From positions 1,260,224 to 1,324,223 of the forward strand of contig BROE01000015.1 in assembly GCA_036571765.1 (NCBI GenBank): a stretch of DNA of 64,000 nucleotides, given 5' to 3'. Position 1 is the first letter of the stretch, and each line of letters begins with the position of its first letter. Position numbers and translations under genes: made by a program. The notes below the pieces were generated by a model. The model saw nothing but the letters and a program-made list of their open reading frames with translations. It searched no databases and was not told where the DNA came from. Source of the stretch: Plecoglossus altivelis. Its lineage: Eukaryota; Chordata; Actinopteri; Osmeriformes; Plecoglossidae. Of this stretch, positions 13,501 through 25,659 are shown one piece after another.

Positions 13501-16500
13501 TTTAGTAAACTGAATCCATCCCCAAAGTCAAAGATATTAAGAGAACTGATTCTGATGTGATGGAGAATAAATATTAGGGCATAATGTTTCATAATAGCTT
13601 GTGCTTTCAGGCTGGTAATACTATTGGGAGTAATAATAACAACATCTTAGTTCAGTCAAAATAGAACAGAACTTTAGTTCTGCTGAGAACTTTAGTTCTG
13701 TTCTACAGAATGTTTATTTAGTTAATTCTGTCTCATGTATGTATTGGAGCATGGTTTGGGAGCCTGAATCTGGCTGGCTGGCTTGTCAGAGTGGTCAGTA
13801 ATGTTAGGAAGGCCCATGCCATGTTGAACTGATTAACCGCAGAAGTCTTTAGGTGGAAGAGATAGAGTTCCAACTCATTTGTGTGCACGATGATTAGTAT
13901 GCACGACTTGCTAAAATCATTTTACATTTAGTGATTTGTCTTGTCTTTGTCTTGACCAGGTCATCACATGAAGGGATCTTGCACTGCATTGTATTGTACC
14001 TGTCTGTGTGTCTTGTCTAGTTTGTTGTCTTTCATGTGTTCATTAGTTGTTTTTAATACCGGCTGCGTCTTAATTTCCCTTATAGGAAGAAACTTGTGAC
14101 TGAAAGTACTTTTGAGCTTCTGAAAACCTTTTTCAATGCATTTCCCAAGTTTTGTATTTAACTACTGGGTGAATGGCTTCAAACCAACTTTGCCTGTCCT
14201 ATTATGTTTCTCTTGGTGGTGAAGACATGGCAAAGGTGTTTTGGTATAGATATTGTGTGTTCTAACTCAGTAATAATGTTTGCATTGTTCTAGTTCACAT
14301 TACATGACAGTCTTTAGATCTCAGCCAAAAACATTAACTCAAATCAACGTTATTTAATCCCATCCACATACTACTGGAAAGATTCAGGCATTAGATTCAT
14401 GTTTAATTTTGTATCGCTTTAACTTGGCATGTGTCATCTTCAGAAAGAGGATCCAAGATTAGTAGATCATGATAAAACAACTCTGTGCACATATATGTCA
14501 AATTCAGGTTCCTCTTAATGAAGCAGATAATTTACCACCTGAGGTGCAACCTGATTGAAGGACTAAATTAACAGAAAATAACGAGGAAGGTCTTCCACTC
14601 TTCAGATTTTGATGTGTTGTGTTCTGTGACAACAAGCAAATGTTACCCTCACAGAGGTTACACTTGCGTCATGCAACAATAGTGGGTGAGAGAGAGAAAA
14701 TATGAAAAACAAAACTTTGGTGCAAGACACAAACGGAAGCTTTTATGTATTACCTTTTTTATTCAAAAAAGACAGAGAGAAAAAACAATGGAAAGGTAGA
14801 GTGTGTGGGAGACAGAAAGAGAGAAAGAGAGAGAGAGAGATGGAGAGAAACAGAAACTGAGTAAAGGAGTGGTGGGATGAGTAGGGTGCCTGTGCTTCTC
14901 AGTGAGGTAGTGCCAAGGATACGCCCCTGGAGTGGTCAGACTGGTTCACACCAGAGTTCCCCCTTTTGCCCCTCCCCCTTTCTGTCTGTCTCTTGCCATG
15001 TCTTTCCCCCCTCCTCCCTCTGTCCCAGCCAACCTCAACACAACCCACAGCATGAGAAGACATGGAAAGGAATGTGATCTAACCACACACCCAACAATAT
15101 TACCTCAGTTCACCACCCCCCAGCCATCCCCATATGCCCACACCCTCTTTTCGCTGCAGCCTCACCCCCACCATGCCCTTCATACCCTGTTCTTTTAACC
15201 TCTGTCCTTCCTCCACCAACCCTCCACTCCCCTCCCTAACCCTCCCCTCTCAGCATTATTGCTGCCAAGACTGGAATGTTTTTCTTTGCCTCTCCTACAC
15301 AGTTTCACACAGTTCTCTCTCCTCTCAACATACATCCTACCCATCCAGGACCATAATCTTCTCCCTTTAACACACTGTAAGGGAAAGAGGTGTGAGGGTA
15401 AAAGATGAAGGAGTTGGGGTAAGGGGGCAGCAGAGCCTTCTCTGTCGCTATAACAGATGTCACTCCTAATACAGGCTAGCTGAGACAGAAATTTTACACA
15501 ATCTAACATTTGTCCAAGTTTTGTTGGATTGTGTATCCATCATTAAATCATTAATTAATGAATGAATAAATGAATGTTGCAAATGTGTAACTATTACTTT
15601 CTCGGACAGTAATAACATCACTAAAAGACAACAGGCAGTAGTCACATTTACTTCTGAACTCATTCTGGGCTCTTATCAACCAAATAATCTTTCTGTTCTT
15701 ATTGAGATTGTGCTGGTGTTCGGAGACAGGATGTCTCTTTAGACGTCTGTAAAAGGTTAAAGTGTTTGTTATCAGCTCTACCGTCATTGTGATTAGGCCT
15801 GCGGTTTTGAATAAGGCCTTTTGGCTGGTGGGAAAAGCTCTATCAAAATAAAATATTGCACCTGCTGTGCAAAAACAGCAAGATGAAAAAGTGGTGGCCT
15901 CTACACTTGCACATGTGTAAGTGAGGTTCTTCACTGAGATAAAGTCAGTTTTTTGTATGTTTGCAGTGGAGAGTACATACAAAACATATAGTCACATGTG
16001 ATATCCTATTGTATGTAGACATGCAACAGAAGTAAGTGATACTGATTTTCTGAAGTACCTAAGGCCATGCTTAATCCCCTTTGGAGAGTTTCTGCTAGGT
16101 CATCATTGCAAAAGGGAAAGAGAGAGTGACAGTGCTTCATTGAGATCAATTGTTTACTGTTTTCCAGATTCAACTGATCACATGTGGCACAACGTATAAA
16201 CAGCACAATAATCCCTATGGACTATCAATATACACATACTCATTATGGGGCGGAGAGGGCGCTGGTCAGTGAAGGATTATAGGTTTTGCAGTGCGAGCAG
16301 TTAAAATAGCTATGCTCTTCCAGGAGAATGTGACTACAGGATGGCCAGTGTGTTCTGGCAGTCTTTATCAAACCACCCACTGACAGAAATGAATGCCCCA
16401 CACTGCCTTATACATCCAAACTGAATCAAAGACCGTTCACAAAGAATCCGTTTCAAAAATACAAATGGTCAAGCTAGAAGTTCAGCCTCTTCACGAAAAG

Positions 16501-17425
16501 GAATACATCACTGTCTGGACAGGAATTGAGATTTATCACAATAAAATGGAGTGGGCAATGCAACTTGTTATTTCGGAGTTATGCATGGTCTTTCTGGACA
16601 TGTATTTCAATGTGGAATGTATAGTTTGCTTTAATGACATGCTACTCATTTCTTATCTTCAATAGAAGACAATTCATCCACTGATTAGAAACCAAGAAAA
16701 AATATTTAGTTATTTAGGGTTTGCCAGAAGACTGTAGTTCGGTGGGTTAAGACAACAGTATAATGCATAGAAAATTTTTATTTAAACCCTAGATCTCTCT
16801 TCGAGGGTCAGAATGACCCAAAACTATGTTAAATGCACACACACCCACAATGAGACATTCAGATTGTATGTGCTTGATTGAACTCAGACAAAACAAAATT
16901 TTTCTTACTCATGTTCAGCATGGCTGCACATGTCAGTGTGCAAAAGGGTACAGGGTAAACATTTAATTTACCTGCTTTATTTCAGAGTTGAAGGTGGGGT
17001 CTTTTTGACCCTTAGGACAGGATAAGTTGTAGAATACGAAGAGAGCATGAGGGTTAATGTGGTTAAAATGAACCAAAACAAATTAATTACACCATGATTG
17101 ACAGTGCATATATGCAGACATTTGCGCTGGTTAATAATATTGTTTCAGAGAAAGTAAAAGCTCACAAAACCTCCAGCAGCTTCAATACTGCCTTACCTGT
17201 GCTTTAGACTGGTGAGTAAAGGGATAGACTGGAGGAAAGATTACAAGGGGTATTGTGTACTAAGAAAAGTGAGGGGTAGAGATGATGAAATTGAGATCAA
17301 ATGAGCAAAAGAGGGAGTGTGAAAGAACTAAAACAGCAAATATGACAGAGACAGGTTGACAATAAAAGACAACTCTCAATGTCATTCACAAATCTTTAAC
17401 CACCACCCCTGATCCCCGGACCCCT
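10565..17425. other. Non-coding DNA, no gene seen
   Basis: About 6.9 kb without a supported gene. Landmarks are a poly(A) of 14 at 10823-10836, a nested inverted repeat at 13663-13704, GA-rich simple sequence near 14818-14840 and C/T-rich sequence at 14950-15370. The 143-codon minus-strand frame at 15551-15982 has no recognisable motif. Confidence 0.55.
13663..13704. repeat. Small nested inverted and direct repeat
   Basis: The 11-nt arm AGAACAGAACT at 13663-13673 is the exact reverse complement of 13694-13704. Inside, an ACTTTAGTTCTG block also occurs twice as a direct repeat. The segment can fold into alternative hairpins. Confidence 0.7.
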
Positions 17426-17429
17426 CTTT

Positions 17430-17590
17430 CCCTGGTCAGCTGGCCAGGTGGATAGCTGATCAGACAATGGCTTCCTGGTGTTTGCTCCAGTGCTTGTCGA
17501 AGTGAGCCAACTGCCAGTATGCAGCTCAGGCAGCCTAGGCCTAATTACAGGCACAAGGCTACAAATTTAGCTGGGATGCTAACCAGAAAG
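17430..17590. promoter_or_regulatory. Candidate conserved non-coding element
   Basis: Non-repetitive, GC-balanced block with a CCTAATTACAGG core (about 17540) and several CAG-type E-box-like sites. Similar in texture to the candidates at 2255 and 9040. Function is inferred only. Confidence 0.22.
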
Positions 17591-20500
17591 GAGGAGGGAG
17601 AAGGGAGGGTTCAAATAGAAAGTCATGGCTGGACGAAAGCTTCACAGGAGTGGACCACAGAGAAGAGGGAGGCGGCTATTTCAGGATAGACCACTCTCAT
17701 CATTTCTCATAGTTTGAGTCTCCATGTGTTCCAGCTACCAAAACTGACTGGGGACAGAAGCGTAGGACCTGTGCCTGTCACTTCAGGGCTGAACAAAACA
17801 TGCAATAGTGTTGTTATGGGCGTTCAGTTACATGTTGCACACAGCATTCAGATAAAACACATGCACTGTGCACACACACGTCATGATGTTTATGTCCCGC
17901 ATGATGTCCCATACACACACTTTGGCAAGGGGTCCCAACTGTAAAGGTTGTGAAATATAATTTCCATAATTTCCTGTTAAGTCTTGTGTCTAACGATGAG
18001 CGGTGTATTAAGATGGGCATAATGTACTGTTTACGAGATCTCAGAGGATTGGCTGGTTAACTCACCCACAAATCCACCACTTCCACCCACAGTGTCCTCT
18101 GTACAGCTGCTCTCACTGAGCCAAGCTCACACTTTTCGCCCTGTTTCTCTTTCAATCCCTCTTCAATCCTCTATATATTTCTTTCCTTCACACACTTTTC
18201 AACCAAATTTACTAAGGGTGGAAACAAAGATCAATTATTTGTGTTTAAACAGTGATTAATTTCAATCGTGAGATGTAGCACATGCTCAACAATCAACAAG
18301 AACACAGAAGAATTGACTCACAGACTTATAGTTGAGTTGAGCTGCGAGTGTTTTGTCATCTTCTAAGATTTGCTGACCCAGCCTTAATCTTTATCTTTCA
18401 TCCTACTATGCAGGGGTGAATGTCATTGTGAGAAAGGGCTGCCTGCCTACTCACCTTTAAAAGTTTTTGTTTTTACTGCTGGATCTGGTATTAGCTCAAC
18501 TTTCCCTTTTTCTTGACTGTCTAACTGTTTATCCTTTTGCCTGTCTTTACATAAACACACAAGTTACTATGGTTGGTATGTATCACACCCCTATCACTAT
18601 CGTCAGTCACAGTGCAGTATGGGAAATAAGGAATGGAAGGAGGCCTGACCTAACAACCACTCAGACACCCACACACAATGGCATCTCCGTCTAGTCTGCA
18701 AATCTCTCTATCTCTCCAATGATGGATCACTCCCCCTATTTCTGATGTACAACTGACATAGGAAACCTTGGAGTGTGATTTTGTTGATATCATGGATGCT
18801 ATTTATGTTATATTATGTGTATACTGTGTAGTATCACCCAAATATCCCAGTGCTGATGGTTTTCTGTTTAAAACTGTTTAAAAGCTTACTGTTTAATGTG
18901 GGTTTACCTATAGTAATTATATTTGATGCCCATTCCATATAATTGTATCGTTAGCATTCATGATGTATACATATAATTGTCATTCACATATCAGTTGAAT
19001 AATAGATTTTTTATTTTAATGTTTTTAAGCAATGTAATTAAAAAGGCCATTGAAAGAGACAAAACTGGCCAGAGTCTCTATCTTTTGCATAACTGCTCTG
19101 CTCTTTTCTCTCTGAAATAACAGTGTTGATTATTGGCAGAGCCCTACAGGAAGCCTGGATGTAATCAGCTCACCTCCTTGGGCATTGCTCTCTGCCCATA
19201 GGCACAGAGGGTTGAACGGGGGGGAGCCCCTGGACCCCCCCCCCCTCGGGTATAGACACACAGAGTCTTGCTCAGCTGCTAACAAGCGTATGCACAACAC
19301 CTGTTTAGAGAACAATCACACCTAGGAGACTTGGACTGACAAACAGACAAATAGTAGGCACCCAGGTAGGCTTACAGTTCAGCAGGCTGGCATTCAGACC
19401 ATTAAGTAGGCTGTGAGGCAGGTAGACAGGCATGCAGACAGCAAAGTAAGCTGGCAGGTAGGCGGATAGACAGACCAGTGGACAGGCAAACAGACAGGTA
19501 GGTTGGCTAGATAGATAGGTATTTTTTAGGTACTCTCTCAACAAATTAAAAGAGTGAGGCCAAATATGTGTATAACAGCTGTCTAAGTGGTACGAATAGG
19601 ACTAAAACTGTCTGACCTCCACAATGCAAGTCAAGCCTTTGTAGATAACAAGGAACAGGTTGCAGTTTCTGGGTCATCTGTGGGCAGACCTGCTTTGTCC
19701 ACCCTCGTTTTGTTTCTTAGTAAGACAGAGGAGCAGTTGAGGAGGCAGAGTGTGCGATGGCCTCCTTAGATTAGGAATGGTGTGTGGACTGTATCTGGGT
19801 CTTCATACCTTCCGTGGTATCACTAAGGTACGGCTGTGGCATGATAAAGTAGCCCAAGGTGGACAGACCGATAAAGCCTAGTGATATCTGATACATCACA
19901 TAAAACATTGTTCTGTAGTCTTATACTCCACAGTCCTGGACACTTCCTGTGATACCCACAACTTTTGTGCCTTCTTGCACCAGAGTAGTAGATGTTCCAC
20001 TTAAGTTATTGATTCTACAGCACTTTTAGAGGCACTACTGTAATTGACATGTTATGCTGAGACTTTAGTTGGTATTATATACTTCAGCACTTAAGATGTT
20101 ATTGTTGCACTGTAGATGCAATGTGGTGTATTTCAAGATTATATTTGTTCACTCTGTCTGGTAACGGTGGTTGCTTTGACATGCTGAGCATAAAATGTTG
20201 AAGAACTCTTGATCATTTGTCTTCAATTATGTTTTATAATACAATTACCAAGAGCACTTGTTTGATCAGTTACTTAATTTATATGGGAGTTCACTATCAT
20301 GGAATGGTACACTGTCTCACTGTTGTATTGTTAAAGTTCCATTTACATTTTTTTTCAGTTGTTAGGCTTTGCTTGCCTTGTACAGTATGTGTCCCAATTA
20401 AACCAGCATTATTCTCCCTTCTCACTTTCTGTATTCCTTAACAGAATGTCATACTTTCTATTCTATATGTTGTGTAGAGAGGTATAACGCTTCAAAAGTA

Positions 20501-20825
20501 AATTATAAACAACCTTCTCCATTGCAACATTGGGCCCTAAGTGTAATCCCCAACAACTCAGATTGACATAGAGAAGTAGCACAAATCAACTGTCCTTTAT
20601 TGTACGATTCATAATAAGGCATTTACATGGTAAACGTTAGGAGATTGCACTACAATAGAATAGGTAAAGATTGTAAAAGATAAAACCCAGGGGTGGTTTG
20701 GAACTGTCCTAATGGAGCCCTCACAACCTTTAGCCACCCGCTGCCCAGTATGTTTGGTCACCACACCTCATATTCCACCGCAACTTTCACACGCACCCTA
20801 TGACTAGTCCAAGGAAACTCAATGT
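17591..20825. other. Non-coding DNA, no gene seen
   Basis: No supported gene. Contains a C run of about nine at 19236-19246 and a degenerate CAGGTAGG-type low-complexity tract, listed separately. Confidence 0.55.
19330..19525. repeat. Degenerate CAGGTAGG / CAGACAGG low-complexity tract
   Basis: Irregular tandem octamer-like units (CAGGTAGG, CAGACAGG, GTAGGCTG) over about 200 nt. The minus-strand open frame through it (19305-19544) is Cys/Leu/Pro-rich because of the repeat. Confidence 0.75.
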
Positions 20826-20828
20826 GCT

Positions 20829-20866
20829 TGACTAGACATGACTAGACATGACTAGACATGACTAGA
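20829..20866. repeat. Perfect 10-nt tandem repeat, about 3.8 copies
   Basis: Unit ACTAGACATG repeated head to tail without mismatches; a short variable-number repeat candidate. Confidence 0.93.
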
Positions 20867-21049
20867 ATTTAGTGTTATACTGCACTACGATGTTGTCGTG
20901 TGCACACATTAGCCCAACTAGACAAAAATATTCAATACACACTCCACTCAGGGCAGGCCACAGGCTGCACACCGGGGTCTGTTGGGCCACAATGCAAGCC
21001 TGTTCCAACCCCAATCCCTATCTGCCCCTTTCCAGTTGAAGCCCATTTT

Positions 21050-23490
21050 GAACAGTGACTTTTCTTAAGTGAAATATCATTGGATTTCTTAGATTTAACC
21101 TATTCGATTGGACCCCATGACATCATTTTGTCCATTTCCGCCATTTAGAATTTTCAGTAAAACCTTCTTTTTGACTCATTTTAGGCCATTGCTTGGATTT
21201 TCATAAAAACTGTATCCGATTATCTGCAGACTGTACAGACAAAAAGTAATTGGTAAAAGTAAGTAAAATTAGTCAAACTGTTCATGAATAATGCACAAAT
21301 GATTTTGAAAAAGGGCATGCCAAAGCGGACTGGGGCCATAATTCTACAAAAGCTTTGCCGTATGGAGACAAAACTTGACATGATTTGAAGATATATCATA
21401 TTGTCCCGTGTCTGCCATTTTGGTCTAAGGCCATTTAGAATTTTCATTACAATCTACTTACGAAACTTTTCTTTCACGGGTGCTCTTATTTTCATGAACA
21501 TGTACTCAAATCATTTTGAGACCACCATCGCCTTGATATATCAAAATATGACTGATATACAACTCTTTATACATAAGTCAAATTTGACAATGCTTGCCAC
21601 GGGAGAAATAGCTTACTTTTTCATATATGAACTGACTGCAGAAGTTCCCAGCACTGAGACTAACTCACTGGAATAAGAAGGGCTACTTTGCCATGCAAGG
21701 TCATAGATTTTAATCCAGCCGCAGTCATCAAGCATGTCATGATAATGTACATGTAAAGTTGTCTTTACACACCTTACTTTTGAACCACGTCTCAAAATTA
21801 GGTTTCAGTAAATTCCCTATATCAAGACAAGTTCAACACACTCTATGACATTGTATCCAGTTATATAGATTGTCTGCCATTTTAAAATTTTATAGAAAAA
21901 GTTTTTTTCACTGCTCCTCCTACAAATGTTTTCAAATGTAATTCAAAATTGCCATAGATGAACTTAAGACCAGGCCTCAAAAAATTATCAGATGGATTTT
22001 TGTACTTTATAACTGTTTATAGATTACAGCCATTTAAATTCGGCAAATGAGTCGATAAAAGGGAGGTGAAATCGTATCTTAGATGATCTTTTACTGAGTC
22101 CAAACTAGGTGCATGGATTGTGTTAGCAAGAGGTCAAGAGGTCCTAAAAAGTTAGTCTAACCTGAGGTCTAGGGGACACTACAATATGCAATATTGTATT
22201 TTAACCGTGAACTGTTAATTGGTTATTCGTCATATTTAAGTGATATCTTAGGGGTCTCATGTCCAACATATCTCAACTTGTGATATTAGCCAAACTGATG
22301 GGACCGCTATTTTGAATGAACAAATATTATGTTTTATCACTGTTCTCCTATACAGTTTGTCCAATATTCACAAAATTCTTCAGGTTATCAAACTAAGCCT
22401 CACAAAAGATATTATGTTTTTTTATTTAATGCCCAGTACAGCCAAGCAAAGTTGTCAACCAAGCCACCATAACAGTAGTGAGGGTATGTCTGAGCACATC
22501 TTTACTGCGTTTAAACCAAATTTGATATAGGGATAAGGAACCCAGTTCTAAAGCGGTCCAAAAAAATCATGCCATTTCACTTAATTTATCTTATTGGCGC
22601 TGCAATCAGATAAAATTTGGTTTTACTATTAATTTCCTTTATGTCAAGCCTCATAAAAGTTTTCACGTGGTTTTTGATTTTCAAAAGCGTTTTTCCAGCA
22701 AAGCTGATCAAAGTCGATGATGAAGTGGCCAAAACATAAAGTAATCATATTGCAGTAAATATTTGTTGCATTGACATCAAACTTGGTACAGGTGTTCAGG
22801 ATGTTCTGTCATTTGACCTCAAGGGTGCGCTGCATTAGGCCAAATTGGGTTTCGACCAATGACTTTCGATTTATTTGTCTTATTTAAGTGATTCCTTTGT
22901 GTCTTGATATATTGGGAGATTCTGTGTCCTTTATATAGTTATGTGATACCAGCCAAAATGATGTGGCCTACATTTTGAATTAATCCAAGTTTTTCATTAC
23001 TCCTCCTACAAAATGTATCCTCCTATCCAAATTAGTTTAGATTTTCGACATCATTTGTCCAGCACAGCCCATACCAATTGTCAACAAAGCCGCCATAAAA
23101 GAAGTGAAGTCATATCTCTGGGAATCTTTGCCGCGTGGACATAAACTCAAGATAGAGTTTTAAAGAGGTCCACAAAAGGTTGTGTCATCGGACATCTAGG
23201 GGGCACTACAATAAGCAACAATTTGGCACCGATTATCTTCAAACCAAGGTTCACAAATGTTTTCGCTTTTTTTTTTTTTTCAAAATTGTCCAGGACAACT
23301 TCTCAAAATTGGTAGCAGAGTCACCAAACATAAAGCTGTGTAATATTAGCAAATCTTTGATGGATTCACACCAAACTTGCTGGATGAATTCAGAACCCTC
23401 TTCTGATGATGTTGTTAGTTTCTTCTGGGTTATCAGATCTGCTGGGCCACCCCATTGCTGCTTGCAGCTATATTGCTTTAATGTAATCAC
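21050..23490. repeat. Diverged modular interspersed repeat
   Basis: Recurrent phrases return at irregular intervals of a few hundred bases: GCCATTTAGAATTTTC (21141, 21430), a TATTTAAGTGAT block (22236 and 22883), GTCAACAAAGCC / GTCAACCAAGCC with CCATAA (22455 and 23078), and GGGGCACTACAATA-type phrases (about 22170 and 23199). The closing phrase GCTGCTTGCAGCTATA lies at 23456. Similar phrases recur near 63720-63850. The class of element is not recognised; the many short open frames inside are not protein-like. Confidence 0.6.
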
Positions 23491-23699
23491 AATGTAAGTT
23501 AATTTAGCTTATTTGTCAATAATATTCTTAGGGTTAGGGTTAGACAAAGCTTTGATGAGCATTTGTGAAAAAATCTAAGGGTCGGCCTTTATCGATCCCT
23601 CAACTCTTTCATATATTCGTACATGATTTACAAGTTACAGAATTTCGGGGAGTTCAGAGAGCACAGGATTTCATCTGTTATTTGTAGATTATGTTTTCC

Positions 23700-24460
23700 T
23701 GACGGCTTCATCGGACTGAAACCTGCAGTGCGCACTGGAGCAGTTTGCAGCTGAGTGTGAAGCAGCCAGGATGAGAATCAGCACCTCCATATCCATGAAT
23801 CTCGACCGAAAACAAGTGGCTTGCCCCCTTTGGGTGGGTGGTGAGTCCTTGCCTTAAGTGAAGGAGTTTAAATATGTTAGGGTCTTGTTCACGAGTGAGG
23901 GAAGGACGAAGCTTGAGATTAACAGGCGGATCAGAGTAGAGGCTGCGGTAATGTGGTCTCTTTATCGGATCATTGTGGTGAAGAAGGAGCTGAGCTGCAA
24001 GGCAAAGCTCTTGATTTACCGGTCAATCTACATTCCAAATCTCACCTATGGCCAGGAGCTTTGTTAGTGACCAAAAGGACAAGATCGCGGATACAAGCGG
24101 TCTAAACGAGTTTCCTCTGCAGAGTCCAGGTGTTCCTTTAGAGATAGGATGAGGAGCTTGGTCACATGGGAGGAAGAGCTGCTGCTACTCCACGTCGAGA
24201 GGAGCCAGCTGAGGTGGCTCAGGTATCTGCTTCGGATGCCTCCCTTTGGAGGTTTTCTGGACATGTCCCACCAGGAGGCGGCCCCGGGGGAGACCCAGGA
24301 CGCACTTGAGGAACTGTCTCTCGGCTGTCCTGGGAATGCCTCGGGATCCCCCTGTAAGAGCTAGAGGAGGTGTGTGTGGAGAAGGAAGTCTGGGCTTCCC
24401 TGCTCAAACTGCTGCCCCAGCGACCCAGCTGCGGATAAAGCGGAAGTAAATGGATGGATA
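23700..24460 (+). mobile_element. 3' end of a Rex/RTE-like LINE, decayed
   Basis: Across frames, the plus strand encodes the C-terminal part of a fish non-LTR reverse-transcriptase polyprotein: EFKYVRVLFTSEGRTKLEINRRIR, then VVKKELSCKAKLLIYRSIYIPNLTYGQELC, then LLLHVERSQLRWLRYLLRMP and RRPRGRPRTHLR. It ends in a GGATGGAT-type 3' tail, typical of these elements. Frame changes between blocks (about 24060 and 24240) show it is dead. I read it as the same broad family as the LINE fragments at 41730-43393 and 55140-56210, which supply other parts of the same kind of protein. The exact clade (Rex1/Babar or RTE) is not certain. Confidence 0.82.
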
Positions 24461-24469
24461 GATTTAGTA

Positions 24470-25435
24470 TTGATACAAATCTGGACTTTCTAAACCATAT
24501 TTTTCCCAATATACTGAGGTCAACTAATTTCAAATTCTTTATTAAAGATATGATGTAATATCAAGCCTGATCAACTGTCTACAGAGTTGAATCTCTTTTC
24601 GGATGTGACATGTATTCACTAAGTCTGCCATTTACCACAAGAAAAAACAACTTATTGAATCTAGATTTCAAACTAGTCTTTGATCATGAAAGCACAGGCC
24701 AACAAAGATTGTACAGGGGGTATTATGGAAAGCAGGTTCAACAAACTGTAAACCTAACCCTGAACTCTGAGGGTTAATATGTGTTCATGGTGAATATGTG
24801 AACATATTCCACAAAAAGCAACACTGATGTAGCAGTAAGAGAGACCGTTGGCATGGGAGATAATTGCTGACTGAGTTAATGCATACATTTAAATGCAGTT
24901 GCCAATTCATACATTATACATTTAACCTTTCAGGTGAAATAGTGATAAACTTGATAAAATACCATGTTAAATGTTTTGTGTCATATTTTACATACAAAGT
25001 TAAAGATCAGTGGTACCTATTTCAACATGTAATAGCAGTAACCTCCAAAAAATAGTTTTCATCATCACAGGACGATGACAATATGAAGAGATGTGGACTG
25101 CTGCCACAGATGGATGCAAACCTACTGGTATGCTAGTAAATGTATGATTATTCTTAAAATTGAAAACAATTTGCACATACTGATCCTGCTGCATAGAGTT
25201 TGGATGCTGTACATGATCATTTGTTCATAGCAGGTGATTTAGTTACCCTGGACCTACCAGACTCCTACATTTCATTTGTACAGAGTCTGGGCACTCCCCA
25301 TTGACTAGCGTTATCCTCCTTAAAGGCAGGTACTCTGTTCAAGTTGAAACTATTGGATCTGCCCAGAGCCACTCTGGATCTGCTTTGTCTAGTCTTTGCC
25401 TCAGCCACACCCTTCACCACTAACAGAGTGAGCTG
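24470..25435. other. Non-coding DNA, no gene seen
   Basis: AT-rich, with no supported gene. The end of the stretch (from about 25256) may belong to the repeat copy that follows. Confidence 0.5.
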
Positions 25436-25439
25436 GAAA

Positions 25440-25646
25440 AGGGCCACAACGACATGGCCACCAACAAAAGTCAGGAAAGATTATTCTTGCTTCAGCTTTA
25501 ACTTCTGGATATTTGGCAGCATTGGTACAATGAAATAAAAGGTTTCGCTTGCATCTCTATCCACCCCCATTACTGAACTACAACACAAACTAGCACACAA
25601 ACTAAAAGTCGTCATTCTCAGCCACTCCCTCTATTCGCTGACTGGA
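25440..25646 (+). repeat. Unclassified interspersed repeat, copy A
   Basis: Matches 49297-49500 in the same orientation over about 200 nt, sharing phrases such as GGCCACAAC, CCACCAACAAAA, ACTGAACTACAAC and CCACTCCCTCT/CCTCTCCCTCTGTTCGCT. Probably a non-autonomous element. I could not define its ends. Confidence 0.6.
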
Positions 25647-25659
25647 CAGGTGAAAATTG

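Noticed and set aside
15551..15982. 143-codon minus-strand frame
   Set aside because: No recognisable domain, no splice context, and a length that occurs by chance in 64 kb.
23528..23543. TTAGGG repeats resembling telomere sequence
   Set aside because: Fewer than three units; too short to mean an interstitial telomere.
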